A DNA stretch of 64,000 nt from Hyphomicrobium sp. CS1BSMeth3. Its GTDB lineage: Bacteria > Pseudomonadota > Alphaproteobacteria > Rhizobiales > Hyphomicrobiaceae. The DNA is taken from assembly GCF_900117415.1 (NCBI RefSeq), contig NZ_FPEI01000006.1, forward strand, positions 1,054,001-1,118,000, in the 5' to 3' direction. Every line of letters begins with the position of its first letter. The first letter of the stretch is position 1. The notes beneath the pieces were generated by a model. The model did not search any database, was not told the DNA's origin, and saw only the letters and a program-made list of their open reading frames with translations. Both the position numbers and the translations under genes were made by a program. Positions 36,321 through 45,750 of the stretch are shown here, in pieces.

Positions 36321-39083
36321 ATGCTCGAGAAGACCTATTCGCCCGGCGAGATCGAGGCGCGCGTCCACACGGACTGGGAAGCGGCTAACGCCTTCAAGGC
36401 CGGCCGGCCGGACCGCGCCGGGGCCGAGACCTATTGCATTGTCATCCCGCCGCCGAATGTGACAGGCTCGCTGCACATCGGGCACGCGCTGAACAACACG
36501 CTCCAGGACATTCTCTGCCGCTACCAGCGCATGCTGGGAAAGGACGTGCTCTGGCAGCCGGGCACCGACCACGCCGGCATCGCGACGCAGCTCGTCGTCT
36601 CGCGCCAGCTCGCCGAGCGCCAGATCCACTACAAGGACCTCGGCCGCGAGACCTTCATCGAGAAGGTCTGGGAGTGGAAGGCGCAATCGGGCGGCACCAT
36701 CCTCAACCAGTTGAAGCGCCTCGGCGCCTCCTGCGACTGGAGCCGCGAGCGCTTCACCATGGACGAGGGCCTGTCGAAGGCCGTCCTCAAGGTGTTCGTC
36801 GACCTCTATCGCCAGGGGCTCATCTACCGCGACAAGCGCCTCGTGAACTGGGACCCGGAGTTCCAGTCGGCCATCTCCGACCTCGAAGTCGAGCAGCGCG
36901 AGCACACGGGCACCTTCAAGTGGTCGCCGGACCTCAAGGACAAGGAAGGCAACCCAGTTGCGTTCGATGGCGCAGCGCTGGCCAAGGTTCTGGCGCGCGA
37001 TCCCAACGGGCACATGTACTACATCCGCTATGCGATCGCGGGCAGCCTCAATGAGTTCGTGACGGTCGGCACGACGCGCCCCGAGACCATGCTCGGCGAT
37101 ACCGGCGTCGCGATCCATCCGGACAACGAGAAGCTCAAGCACCTCATCGGCAAGAAAGCCATCCTGCCGCTCGTCGGGCGCGAGATCCCGATCGTCGGCG
37201 ACACCTATGCCGATCCCGAGAAGGGTACGGGCGCGGTGAAGATCACGCCGGCCCATGACTTCAATGACTGGGATGTGGGCAAGCGCACTGGTCTCGAAGT
37301 CATCAACATCATGGACGCCACGGCGAAGCTCAACGAGAACGCGCCGGAAGCCTATCGCGGCCTCGACCGCTTCGTTGCGCGCGCGAAGGTTGTCGCGGAT
37401 CTCGCGGCGCTGGGCGTCCTCGAGAAGATCGAGCCGCACACGCACGCCGTCCCGCACGCCCAGCGCGGTGACGCCGTCGTCGAGCCCTGGCTGACGGACC
37501 AGTGGTACGTCGATGCAGCGACACTCGCGAAGCCCGCCATGCAGGCCGTGCGCGCCGGCAAGACGACGTTCGTCCCGGACAAGTACGCGGCCGACTACTT
37601 CCGCTGGCTCGAGAACATCCAGCCCTGGTGCGTCTCGCGCCAGCTCTGGTGGGGCCATCAGATCCCGGCGTGGTATGGCCCGGACGGCAAGCACTTCGTC
37701 GCGCACGACGAGGCCGAAGCCGCCGAGCAGGCCAAGAAGCACTACGGCGAGAGCGTCGCGCTGAAGCGCGATGAGGACGTGCTCGACACGTGGTTCTCGT
37801 CCGCACTCTGGCCCTTCTCGACGCTCGGCTGGCCAGAGGAGACGAGGGAGCTCGGCCGCTTCTATCCGACGAGCTGTCTCGTCACGGGCTTCGACATCAT
37901 CTTCTTCTGGGTCGCCCGCATGATGATGATGGGCACGCACTTCATGAAGGAGGTGCCGTTCCGCGACGTCTTCATCCACGGCCTCGTCCGCGACGAGAAG
38001 GGCCGCAAGATGTCGAAGACGCTCGGCAACGTCATGGATCCGCTCGAGCTGATCGACAAGTACGGCGCCGATGCGCTCCGCTTCACGCTCGCCGCGCTGA
38101 CGACACAGGGCCGCGACGTCAAGCTCACGACGGCGCGCGTCGAAGGCTATCGCAATTTCGCGACCAAGCTCTGGAATGCCGCGCGCTTCCTCGAGATGAA
38201 CGAGTGCCGGCGCGTCGCGGGCTTCGATCCGAAAAAGATCAAACACCGCCTCAATCGCTGGATTGCCGGCGAGACCGAGCGTGCGGCCGGCGAGATCGAG
38301 AGCGCCCTTAAGGCCTACAAGTTCAATGAGGCGGCGGGCGCGGCCTATCAATTCGTCTGGGGCATTTTCTGCGACTGGTACGTCGAGCTGGCGAAGCCCC
38401 TGCTCACGGGCGCCGATGAGGACGCCAAGGCCGAGACGCAGGCGGCGGCAGCCTGGGTGCTCGACCAGATCCTGCCGTTGCTGCACCCGTTCATTCCGTT
38501 CATCACGGAGGAGCTGTGGGCCAAGACCGGCGAGTATGGCCCCAAGCGCGAGACGCTGCTTGCGCTCGCGCCGTGGCCGCGCCTGCTCGGGCTCTCCGAT
38601 CCCGAAGCCGATGCCGAAATCGGCTGGGTCGTGTCGCTCGTCTCGGAGGTGCGCTCCGTGCGCGCTGAAATGAACGTGCCGGCCGGCGCCAAAGTGCCGC
38701 TCGTGCTCGTCAACGCGAGCGCGGATACACGCGCGCGCGCCGAGCGCCATGACGAGACGCTGAAGCGCCTCGCGCGGCTCGAGACGATCACCTTCGAGGC
38801 ATCAGCGCCCAAGGGCGCGGCGCAGATCGTGGTCGGCGAGACGGTCGCGGCGCTGCCGCTCGCCGGCGTGATCGACATGGATGCAGAAGCGAAGCGGCTC
38901 TCCAAAGAGATCGACAAGACCGTGAGCGAGATCAAGAAAGTCACGGACCGCCTCACCAATCCGCAGTTCATGGCCAAGGCGCCCGAAGACGTCATCGATG
39001 AATTGCGCGAGCGTCAGTCGGACTTCGAGGCTCGTCAGGATAAACTCAAGGCCGCACTCGCGCGCGTCGAGGCTGCGGCCTGA
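36321..39083 (+). CDS. valS: Valyl-tRNA synthetase
   Basis: The 920-residue class I aminoacyl-tRNA synthetase charges tRNA-Val. The HIGH motif appears as PPNVTGSLHIGHALNN near residue 43, the editing domain is in the middle, and KMSKTLGNVMDPL lies near residue 562. The C-terminal coiled coil (EAKRLSKEIDKTVSEIKKV) is the tRNA-binding arm of ValRS. ATG at 36321 gives MLEKTYSPGEIEARV, typical of the family. Normal length. Confidence 0.98.
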   Translation: MLEKTYSPGEIEARVHTDWEAANAFKAGRPDRAGAETYCIVIPPPNVTGSLHIGHALNNTLQDILCRYQRMLGKDVLWQPGTDHAGIATQLVVSRQLAERQIHYKDLGRETFIEKVWEWKAQSGGTILNQLKRLGASCDWSRERFTMDEGLSKAVLKVFVDLYRQGLIYRDKRLVNWDPEFQSAISDLEVEQREHTGTFKWSPDLKDKEGNPVAFDGAALAKVLARDPNGHMYYIRYAIAGSLNEFVTVGTTRPETMLGDTGVAIHPDNEKLKHLIGKKAILPLVGREIPIVGDTYADPEKGTGAVKITPAHDFNDWDVGKRTGLEVINIMDATAKLNENAPEAYRGLDRFVARAKVVADLAALGVLEKIEPHTHAVPHAQRGDAVVEPWLTDQWYVDAATLAKPAMQAVRAGKTTFVPDKYAADYFRWLENIQPWCVSRQLWWGHQIPAWYGPDGKHFVAHDEAEAAEQAKKHYGESVALKRDEDVLDTWFSSALWPFSTLGWPEETRELGRFYPTSCLVTGFDIIFFWVARMMMMGTHFMKEVPFRDVFIHGLVRDEKGRKMSKTLGNVMDPLELIDKYGADALRFTLAALTTQGRDVKLTTARVEGYRNFATKLWNAARFLEMNECRRVAGFDPKKIKHRLNRWIAGETERAAGEIESALKAYKFNEAAGAAYQFVWGIFCDWYVELAKPLLTGADEDAKAETQAAAAWVLDQILPLLHPFIPFITEELWAKTGEYGPKRETLLALAPWPRLLGLSDPEADAEIGWVVSLVSEVRSVRAEMNVPAGAKVPLVLVNASADTRARAERHDETLKRLARLETITFEASAPKGAAQIVVGETVAALPLAGVIDMDAEAKRLSKEIDKTVSEIKKVTDRLTNPQFMAKAPEDVIDELRERQSDFEARQDKLKAALARVEAAA

Positions 39084-39108
39084 AAACACCTCCGCACGGA
39101 GAGAGGTC

Positions 39109-39756
39109 ATGTACGTACCTGAGCACTTCAAGCTGGGCGATGTCGCGGAGCAGCACGCACTCATGCGCGCCTATCCCTTTGCCGCGCTCATCACCATGAG
39201 CGACGCCGGCTACGAGGTCACGCACCTACCGACGAAATTGAAGTCGGAAGGCGCGCTGGGCGTGGTCGAGTGCCATGTCTCGCGCGCCAACCCGCACTGG
39301 CGCGAGATCGCCAAGAACGGGCGCGGCCTACTCATGTACACGGGCCCGCAGGCCTACATCACGCCCGGCTGGTATCCATCGAAGGCCGCGCACGGCAAAG
39401 TCGTGCCGACGTGGAACTATGCCGTCGTGCACGCGCATGGGACCGCGGAGATCGTCGATGACCGCGATTGGCTCGTGCGCCATGTGAGCGAGCTGACCGA
39501 TCAGCAGGAGGCCGGCACCGCCACACCGTGGGCGACGAGCGATGCGCCTGGCAACTACATCGAGGTCATGTCGCGCGGCATTGTCGGAATGCGCTTCACC
39601 ATCGAGCGGCTCGAAGGCAAGGCCAAGATGAGCCAGAACCGCGAGATCCCGGACCGCGAAGGTGTCGTCGCCGGCCTGAAGGCGCGGGGCGACGAGGGCG
39701 ATGCCAAGGTCGCGGATCTCGTCGCCAGCGAAGCCGAGAAAGCGCGCAAGGACTGA
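39109..39756 (+). CDS. FMN-binding negative transcriptional regulator (PaiB-like)
   Basis: A 215-residue member of the PaiB/FMN-binding split-barrel family (PF04299), begun by MYVPEHFKLGDV. Diagnostic segments are HLPTKLK, HVSRANPHWRE, GPQAYITPGWYPSK and VPTWNYAVVHAHG, and KMSQNR near the C-terminus. Bacillus PaiB represses sporulation and protease genes; in most bacteria the role is unknown. ATG at 39109 is preceded by GAGAGAGG. It follows valS with a 25-base gap, so it may be cotranscribed. Confidence 0.9.
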   Translation: MYVPEHFKLGDVAEQHALMRAYPFAALITMSDAGYEVTHLPTKLKSEGALGVVECHVSRANPHWREIAKNGRGLLMYTGPQAYITPGWYPSKAAHGKVVPTWNYAVVHAHGTAEIVDDRDWLVRHVSELTDQQEAGTATPWATSDAPGNYIEVMSRGIVGMRFTIERLEGKAKMSQNREIPDREGVVAGLKARGDEGDAKVADLVASEAEKARKD

Positions 39757-39761
39757 GCTGC

Positions 39762-40223
39762 CTACTTCGCGACCGGCTTCTTCATGTAGACGGTGAAGCC
39801 CTCCTTGAAGGGCTTCTCCGCATAGATCTCGTAGCCGACCCGCAAGTAGATCTCGATGTTCTCGGCGAAGGCCTTGTTCGTATAGAGCCTGATCTCGTCA
39901 TAGCCGAGCGATGCGGCGAGCACCTCACTGTGGGCCAGCAGTCGCCGGCCAAAACCTCGCCCCTGGCAGTCAGGCGCAACGGCGAGGTTGTAGATCTCCA
40001 GATGATCCGGCTGCCGGACAGTATGCACGATGGCTGCTAGTGCCCCATCGACGTACAGCAGGTCTACGCGGTCCTGGCGCAGGACTTCGGCATAGTCGCG
40101 GAGCATTGGCGTTGGCTCGCGGCCGATGACAGGCACCCATTTGGCATAGGCCGCGCGTGTCAGAGCCAGGATCGCGGGCGCATCCGCATCGACGCCTTGC
40201 CGAATGACCGCATCCCCGCTCAT
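39762..40223 (-). CDS. GNAT-family N-acetyltransferase
   Basis: A 153-residue GNAT with the acetyl-CoA loop QGRGFGRRLL (Q/RxxGxG/A) following the strand LEIYNLAVAPDC, and a C-terminal ENIEIYLRVGYEIY segment, the usual aromatic motif. ATG at 40223 has GGAGGAG five bases upstream; upstream Met codons are not supported. The substrate is unknown. The gene converges on the paiB-like gene. Confidence 0.9.
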   Translation of the reverse strand: MSGDAVIRQGVDADAPAILALTRAAYAKWVPVIGREPTPMLRDYAEVLRQDRVDLLYVDGALAAIVHTVRQPDHLEIYNLAVAPDCQGRGFGRRLLAHSEVLAASLGYDEIRLYTNKAFAENIEIYLRVGYEIYAEKPFKEGFTVYMKKPVAK

Positions 40224-40319
40224 GGGCTCCTCCACGACTGCTCTGGCCTGAACCATGTATCCTGGGCGCGCCCCTTTGCGCCATGACAAGCGCGACCGGA
40301 CCGGCTACAAGCCCGCGCC

Positions 40320-41726
40320 ATGAGCCAGATCCCCTCCCGTCGCGTCGCCAAATCCGCAAAGAAACCGCTGCCCAAGGCGGCAGCCGGCCCGCGCCTGCGC
40401 AAGATCAAGGCCCCGCCGAAGGTCGGCTTCGTCTCGCTCGGCTGTCCCAAGGCGCTGGTCGACTCCGAGCGCATCATCACGCGCCTCCGCGCCGAGGGCT
40501 ACCAGATCGCCCCCAACTACGACGGCGCGGATGTCGTCGTCGTGAACACCTGCGGCTTTCTCGACTCCGCCAAGCAGGAGAGCCTCGACGCCATCGGCGA
40601 GGCCATGGCGGAGAACGGCCGCGTCATCGTCACGGGCTGTTATGGCGTCGAGAAGGATGTGATCCGACAGGCCCATCCGGGCGTGCTCGCGATCACCGGG
40701 CCGCATCAGTACGAGGCGGTCATGGAAGCCGTGCACGACGCGGTGCCGCCGTTGCACGACCCCTACCTCGATCTCGTGCCGCCCGAGGGCCTGCGCCTCA
40801 CGCCGCGCCACTACGCCTATCTGAAAATCTCCGAGGGTTGTAACAACCGCTGCACGTTCTGCATCATTCCGTCGTTGCGTGGCGATCTCGTCAGCCGGCC
40901 CGCGAACCACATCATGACCGAGGCCGAGCGCCTGGTGAAAGCGGGCGTGAAGGAGCTGCTCGTCATCAGCCAGGATACGAGCGCCTACGGCCTCGATCTC
41001 AAGTACGCAACGAGCCCCTGGAAAGGCGCGCCGCTCGCCGCGCGCTTCCTCGATCTGGCAAAAGCACTGGGCGATCTCGGCGCCTGGGTGCGCCTCCACT
41101 ACGTCTATCCTTACCCGCACGTCGACAACGTCATTCCGCTCATGGCCGAGGGGAAGATCCTCCCCTATCTCGACATTCCCTTCCAGCACGCGAGCCCGAA
41201 TGTCCTGAAGGCCATGCGGCGCCCGGCCGCCGGCGCCAAGACGCTCGACCGCCTCGCCGCGTGGCGCCAGACGTGCCCCGATCTCGCGATCCGCTCGACC
41301 TTCATCGTCGGCTTTCCCGGCGAGACCGAGGAAGACTTCCAGCAGCTCCTCGACTGGCTCGGCGAAGCGCGCCTCGATCGCGTCGGCTGCTTCAAGTACG
41401 AGCCTGTGGCGGGCGCAACGGCCAACGATCTCGAAGGCGCTGTTCCTGAGGAGGTCAAGGAAGAGCGCTGGCATCGCCTCATGCAGGCTCAGCAGAAGAT
41501 CTCCGAGGAGATCATGACGGCGCGCGTCGGCCGGACCGTGCAGGTCCTGATCGACGAAGTGGACGAGGATGGTGCTGTCGGACGCTCCATCTGGGATGCC
41601 CCCGAGATCGACGGCTCGGTCTTCCTCAATGACGCCGAAGGCCTCGAGCCGGGGAGCCTCGTCCAGGTCAAAATCATTGCGGCGGACTCCTATGATCTGT
41701 GGGCTGAAGCGATCACGGGCTCGTGA
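40320..41726 (+). CDS. rimO: Ribosomal protein S12 methylthiotransferase RimO
   Basis: The 468-residue radical-SAM enzyme adds a methylthio group to Asp88 (E. coli numbering) of ribosomal protein S12. The N-terminal UPF0004 domain has [25 protein letters not shown] and the third Cys in VTGCYG. The radical-SAM motif is [18 protein letters not shown] domain ends the protein ([15 protein letters not shown]). The first 35 residues are a basic extension ([18 protein letters not shown]). Full length for the family. Confidence 0.96.
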   Translation: MSQIPSRRVAKSAKKPLPKAAAGPRLRKIKAPPKVGFVSLGCPKALVDSERIITRLRAEGYQIAPNYDGADVVVVNTCGFLDSAKQESLDAIGEAMAENGRVIVTGCYGVEKDVIRQAHPGVLAITGPHQYEAVMEAVHDAVPPLHDPYLDLVPPEGLRLTPRHYAYLKISEGCNNRCTFCIIPSLRGDLVSRPANHIMTEAERLVKAGVKELLVISQDTSAYGLDLKYATSPWKGAPLAARFLDLAKALGDLGAWVRLHYVYPYPHVDNVIPLMAEGKILPYLDIPFQHASPNVLKAMRRPAAGAKTLDRLAAWRQTCPDLAIRSTFIVGFPGETEEDFQQLLDWLGEARLDRVGCFKYEPVAGATANDLEGAVPEEVKEERWHRLMQAQQKISEEIMTARVGRTVQVLIDEVDEDGAVGRSIWDAPEIDGSVFLNDAEGLEPGSLVQVKIIAADSYDLWAEAITGS

Positions 41727-41951
41727 AATCGCGATTCGCCAGCCTCGGCGACGGAAGCAACAATCACCTTTCGTTTGAATGCCATGACTGAATTGCACAG
41801 CTCCCGCATGGGGCGCTTAGGTGCCATTCAGCTTAGGGCCATCATTCTGACGCAAGACCGCTGGATGTATGGGGAGAGAAAGGTCGTATCGGCATTTTAA
41901 GGCCGGGGGCCCCGCCAACCCTCTTCGGCGGCTCTAATCAGGGGAAAATAC

Positions 41952-42365
41952 ATGAAGAAGACACTCATGGCGGCCGCGTTCGCGCTCGCTGGGGCCGGCT
42001 TTGCACTGACAAGCCAGGCCAATGCTGCCGTATTCGCGCCGGGACAGGGCGCGTCGCTGAACGGCGAGTCGATCGTAATCGACGTGCAGCGCGGAGATTG
42101 GCGCGATGGGCGCCGTGGTCCGCCGCCCCGCATGCATTCGCGCGGCTATCGGCCGGACGGCTACGGCCGCTGGCACCGCAATCACCTCGTCCAGAGGCGC
42201 TGGCATCGCCGTCCGTACTACGGCACCATCGTCGGCGGCATCGCCATCGGCGCGCTACTCGCCGGTTCGGCCTACTACGCTTACTCCAGCGCTCCGCCGG
42301 CTCCCGGCCTTTGCTGGTACTGGGCCGATCCCTATGAGCGCCAGGGCTACTGGGACTACTGCTGA
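41952..42365 (+). CDS. Secreted basic protein with C-terminal Cys-Tyr-Trp motif (first of two)
   Basis: A 137-residue predicted exported protein. A signal peptide runs MKKTLMAAAFALAGAGFALT to the likely cleavage site after ANA. The mature part is rich in Arg, Gly and His (DWRDGRRGPPPRMHSRGY). A Gly/Ala-rich hydrophobic stretch (GTIVGGIAIGALLAGSAYY) is followed by a C-terminal motif CWYWADPYERQGYWDYC. The same C-x-Y-W-x-D...G...C pattern closes the next gene. Unrecognised family; function unknown. Confidence 0.75.
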   Translation: MKKTLMAAAFALAGAGFALTSQANAAVFAPGQGASLNGESIVIDVQRGDWRDGRRGPPPRMHSRGYRPDGYGRWHRNHLVQRRWHRRPYYGTIVGGIAIGALLAGSAYYAYSSAPPAPGLCWYWADPYERQGYWDYC

Positions 42366-42388
42366 TCATTCATGACGAGTGACAATGA

Positions 42389-42419
42389 GCAGGTGCAGCC
42401 AACGCTGCGCCTGCTTTTT
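42389..42419 (+). terminator. Strong rho-independent terminator between the two secreted-protein genes
   Basis: GCAGGTGCAGC/GCTGCGCCTGC forms an eleven-base stem with one G-U pair and a four-base loop, followed by TTTTTG. It begins 23 bases after the stop at 42365. It should end transcription of the first gene before the second. Confidence 0.9.
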
Positions 42420-42479
42420 GTTTGCGCAACCCATGGCGAATCATTCAACCTATGGTTGATTAGCCTGGAGCAACTCGCC

Positions 42480-42959
42480 ATGAAGAAGGCAGCAATTGCG
42501 GTCCTCCTCGGAGCGACCGGAGTGGCGTACACGACAATTCTACAGGCAGCCCCGCTGTCGCCCGCAGGCATGGAAGCCCAGCGCGGGGACGTTTCGCTCA
42601 TCATTCAGGCGCGCGGCAAACACGGCGCGCTCCATCAGGGCGCCGGCCAACTGCGCACCTTCCGGCCGAGCCAGGTCGACCGCATCAGACCCGTTATCGG
42701 CCAGCCCAGAGTGCGCCCTGGGCAGCCCCTCGCCCCTCGCACTGTGGTGCGCCCTCCCAATCCCAAGCGTAAGCACCATGGCCCGTATGCTCATCGCAAG
42801 CGGCCACATCCGTTCTACGTCCACGTCAATGAACCAGCACCGCCAGACAGCGTGTCGGTCCGAGCTATTCATCGCACGCCGGATCGGGGTCTGCTGTCGC
42901 CGGACTTCTGCCGCTACTGGGGCGATCGAGGCGAGATCACCGGGGATGTCTGCTGGTAG
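42480..42959 (+). CDS. Secreted basic protein with C-terminal Cys-Tyr-Trp motif (second of two)
   Basis: A 159-residue protein with signal peptide MKKAAIAVLLGATGVAYTTI ending at LQAA. The mature chain is basic and rich in Arg, Pro and His (RTVVRPPNPKRKHHGPYAHR). Its end, FCRYWGDRGEITGDVCW, aligns with the previous protein's C-terminus (C-x-Y-W-x-D, G, C). QRGDVSLIIQARG also loosely parallels DVQRGDW in the neighbour. I infer paralogues with a disulfide-capable C-terminal tail. ATG at 42480 is used because it begins the signal peptide; the frame is open to 42372. Confidence 0.72.
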   Translation: MKKAAIAVLLGATGVAYTTILQAAPLSPAGMEAQRGDVSLIIQARGKHGALHQGAGQLRTFRPSQVDRIRPVIGQPRVRPGQPLAPRTVVRPPNPKRKHHGPYAHRKRPHPFYVHVNEPAPPDSVSVRAIHRTPDRGLLSPDFCRYWGDRGEITGDVCW

Positions 42960-42969
42960 CGGGTAGGGC

Positions 42970-43509
42970 CTATCCGCTCGCGAGATCGCGCCCCATGAAC
43001 AGCAGCGCGGAGCCGTGCCAATCCAGCTCCCGCAGTGGCGCAAATCCGCAGCGCTCATAGAAGCGCGCGTTGCGTGCGCCGGCCCCCGTGACGATGTGGA
43101 CGCCGGGCGCGCCCAGCGCGGCAGCGTGCTCGGCGAAGGTTCCGACGAGCTGCGCCCCGATGCCTCGGCTGCGCCACGCGGCATCGAGATTGATGTGGAG
43201 GTGGGCTGGAAACCGTTCCGTCAGATCGGCCAGCTCGGCAAAGAAGCCCACATCCGTAAAACGCGGAGCCACGGCCGGATCATCGACGGACCCGATCAGA
43301 TATCCGGCAATGGTCCCGTCCTCGGCGCGCGCGATGAACGCATGCTGGCGGTCATGCAGCAGATAGCGCCCAAGCCACTGCTCCCTGAATGCACTGCGCT
43401 CGGCTTCGCTCGCGAAGCTCTGCCGCCGGCTTGAGGCAAAGAAAATCCGCTCGATGCCGGCGAGCGTCTCTGATGTTGCATCATCACCGAGCGGCTCGAT
43501 CCGCACCAT
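42970..43509 (-). CDS. GNAT-family N-acetyltransferase
   Basis: The 179-residue protein contains an acetyl-CoA binding motif in HLHINLDAAWRSRGIGAQLVG (RxxGxG/A) and a C-terminal NARFYERCGFAPL segment. ATG at 43509 is preceded by GAGGGGAAGGGG. It begins MVRIEPLGDDATSE. Substrate unknown. Its neighbours give no functional hint. Confidence 0.88.
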   Translation of the reverse strand: MVRIEPLGDDATSETLAGIERIFFASSRRQSFASEAERSAFREQWLGRYLLHDRQHAFIARAEDGTIAGYLIGSVDDPAVAPRFTDVGFFAELADLTERFPAHLHINLDAAWRSRGIGAQLVGTFAEHAAALGAPGVHIVTGAGARNARFYERCGFAPLRELDWHGSALLFMGRDLASG

Positions 43510-43629
43510 GCTCCCCTTCCCCTCGCCGCCGCCAGTTGCGGCACAGCTTTGCACGCCGAACGGCTTCTCGCCACTTGCCCCCCGTGGTGCTATGCCACCG
43601 GCAGAACTCTTGGGCAAAGCGAGCGCTCA

Positions 43630-44637
43630 GTGACCCGGCTCTCTGCAACAATCGTCGGCGGTGGTATTTTCGGGCTCTGGCAGGCCTACGAGCTGGCCCG
43701 GCGCGGCCATGACGTGACGCTCTACGAGGCCATGAGCGAGGCCGAGACCGGCGGCGCGAGCCGCTTTGCCGGCGCCATGCTGGCCCCTTATTGCGAGGCC
43801 GAAGGCGCCGAGCCGATCGTCCAGGAGCTGGGCGTGCGCGGGCTGGCGCTCTGGCGCAAGGCCGTCCCGCAAATCGTCATGAACGGCAGCCTCGTCGTCG
43901 CGGCCTCCCGTGACCAGGGTGAGCTTGCCCGCTTCGCGCGCATGACCGAAGGCCACCGCGCCATCGATGGCTCGACACTTGGCGAGTTGGAGCCGGAGCT
44001 TGGCGGGCGCTTTGGCCGCGCACTCTGGTACCCCGACGAGGGCCACATGGAGCCGCGCCTGGTTCTTGCCTTCCTGACGGGCGAGATCCGCCGGCTCGGG
44101 GGCACGCTGCATTTTGGCTCCGCCGTGCCGGCGCCCATCTGGCGCGCCGGCAGTGATGGCGGCGTCGTCATCGACTGCCGCGGTCTAGCGGCCCGCGAGG
44201 ACCTGCCGACACTACGCGGCGTGCGCGGTGAGATGGCCGTGCTGCGCAGCCGCGAAGTGAAGCTCACGCGCCCGATACGGCTCCTGCATCCGCGCTTTGC
44301 GCTCTATGTCGTGCCCTGGAGCGACAACCGCTACATGATCGGCGCGACCGTGATCGAGCGCGAGGATGCGGGCCCCGTCACCGTGCGCTCGGCGCTCGAC
44401 CTCCTCGGCACGGCCTACGCGCTCCATCCGGGCTTCGGCGAGGCCGAGATCCTGGAGCTATCGGCTGGCGTGCGGCCCGCCTTCCCGGATAATGTCCCCC
44501 GTATTGTCGCCAAGGGCCGCCGTCTCCTGGTCAATGGTGCCTTCCGCCATGGCTACCTGCTGGCCCCCGTCATGGCCGAGATTGCCGCCACCTATCTCGA
44601 GACCGGCGCCGCGCATCCAATTCTGGACGTAGATTGA
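43630..44637 (+). CDS. FAD-dependent amine oxidase, ThiO/DAAO-like
   Basis: A 335-residue flavoprotein of the D-amino-acid oxidase family. The dinucleotide-binding motif ATIVGGGIFGLWQAYELARRG is near residue 7, followed by a second FAD contact (YEAMSEAETGGASRFAGAMLAP) and a C-terminal FRHGYLLAPVMAE. These features fit glycine oxidase ThiO of thiamine synthesis, or other small amine oxidases. No thiamine gene is nearby, so I leave the substrate open. The start is GTG at 43630, giving MTRLSATIVGG; the upstream frame has no homology. Confidence 0.8.
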   Translation: MTRLSATIVGGGIFGLWQAYELARRGHDVTLYEAMSEAETGGASRFAGAMLAPYCEAEGAEPIVQELGVRGLALWRKAVPQIVMNGSLVVAASRDQGELARFARMTEGHRAIDGSTLGELEPELGGRFGRALWYPDEGHMEPRLVLAFLTGEIRRLGGTLHFGSAVPAPIWRAGSDGGVVIDCRGLAAREDLPTLRGVRGEMAVLRSREVKLTRPIRLLHPRFALYVVPWSDNRYMIGATVIEREDAGPVTVRSALDLLGTAYALHPGFGEAEILELSAGVRPAFPDNVPRIVAKGRRLLVNGAFRHGYLLAPVMAEIAATYLETGAAHPILDVD

Positions 44638-44667
44638 AGCTCGGGCGCTGCCGGCAAGGAGAGGCCC

Positions 44668-45717
44668 ATGAAGCTCGCAACACTCCGCAATGGCACGCGC
44701 GACGGCGAGTTGGTGATCGTGTCGCACGATCTCACGAAGGCAGTGCGCGCAGCCGACACCGTCGCCGGTCTCGGGACACTCCAGCAGCTCCTCGACGACT
44801 GGGACACGTACGTACTGCCGGCTGAGCGCGTCTCTGCCGAGCTGAACGACGCAACGACGAATGGCGGGGAGGCCCGTCTTCCGCTCTTCGATTTCGAGCC
44901 GCGTCATGCGATGGCGCCGCTACCCCGCGCGTATCAATGGGCGGACGGCTCCGCCTACATCAATCACGTGGAGCTGGCGCGCAAGGCGCGCGGCGCCGAG
45001 ATGCCTGCGAGCTTCCACACCGACCCGCTCATGTATCAGGGCTGCTCGGATGTCTTCATCGGCGCCATGGAGCCGGTCCCGGTCGCGGACGAAGCCTGGG
45101 GCATCGATCTTGAAGGCGAGCTCGCTGTGATCCTGAGTGACACGCCGATGGGCGTGACGTCGGCCGAGGCGCTGGACCATGTGCGTCTCATCGCGCTCGT
45201 CAATGACATCTCGCTGCGCAATCTGATCCCGGACGAGCTCGCCAAGGGTTTCGGCTTCTTCCATGGCAAGCCCGCCTCGTCATTCGCGCCGGTTGCAATA
45301 ACGCCGGACGAGCTTGGTCCGGCATGGCGCGAGGGCAAGGTGCATCTTCCGATGCTCGCCAGCATCAACGGGAAGCTGATCGGCCGTCCCAATGCCGGCA
45401 TCGACATGACGTTCTCGTTCGCGGACCTGATCGCGCACGCGACCATGACGCGCCGCCTCGGCGCCGGCACGATCGTCGGCTCGGGAACGGTCTCCAACAA
45501 GCTCGATGGCGGTCCCGGCAAGCCTGTCGACGAGGGCGGGGCCGGCTACACCTGCCTCGCCGAGGTACGCGTCGTCGAGACGCTGCTGGCCGGCTCCCCC
45601 AAGACACCCTTCCTCCGGTTTGGCGACCGCATGAAGCTCGAAATGCGGGACGCCACAGGCGCAAGCATCTTCGGCGCCATCGATCAGGTCATCGTGCGGC
45701 ATGAAGGAGCGGGCTGA
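44668..45717 (+). CDS. Fumarylacetoacetate hydrolase (FAH) family protein
   Basis: A 349-residue FAH-fold protein. Metal-binding and fold landmarks are AWGIDLEGELAVIL (conserved Glu), VNDISLRNLIPDEL, GFGFFHGKPASSFAP and GTIVGSGTVSNK. The family includes fumarylacetoacetase, acylpyruvases and oxaloacetate decarboxylases of bacterial aromatic catabolism. The specific reaction cannot be named. ATG at 44668 has AGGAGAGG upstream. It follows the FAD oxidase by 30 bases, so the two are likely one operon. Confidence 0.85.
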   Translation: MKLATLRNGTRDGELVIVSHDLTKAVRAADTVAGLGTLQQLLDDWDTYVLPAERVSAELNDATTNGGEARLPLFDFEPRHAMAPLPRAYQWADGSAYINHVELARKARGAEMPASFHTDPLMYQGCSDVFIGAMEPVPVADEAWGIDLEGELAVILSDTPMGVTSAEALDHVRLIALVNDISLRNLIPDELAKGFGFFHGKPASSFAPVAITPDELGPAWREGKVHLPMLASINGKLIGRPNAGIDMTFSFADLIAHATMTRRLGAGTIVGSGTVSNKLDGGPGKPVDEGGAGYTCLAEVRVVETLLAGSPKTPFLRFGDRMKLEMRDATGASIFGAIDQVIVRHEGAG

Positions 45718-45739
45718 GGGGCGTATCCATGCGCCCCTC
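45716..45739 (+). terminator. Hairpin between convergent genes
   Basis: GAGGGGCG/CGCCCCTC with an eight-base loop starts inside the stop codon of the FAH gene and ends eleven bases before the stop of the convergent DUF4337 gene. It has no T-tract on either side, so terminator function is uncertain. Confidence 0.4.
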
Positions 45740-45750
45740 GCCCGCTTCCC

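Noticed and set aside
36315-38750. 811-codon open frame on the strand opposite valS
   Set aside because: Valyl-tRNA synthetase is unambiguous on the plus strand. The opposite frame is open only because of high-GC codon bias, and its translation is low-complexity Arg/Ala/Glu/Asp-rich.
43630-44637. Thiamine biosynthesis operon based on the ThiO-like oxidase
   Set aside because: No thiS, thiG, thiE or thiC homologue nearby, and no TPP riboswitch seen upstream.
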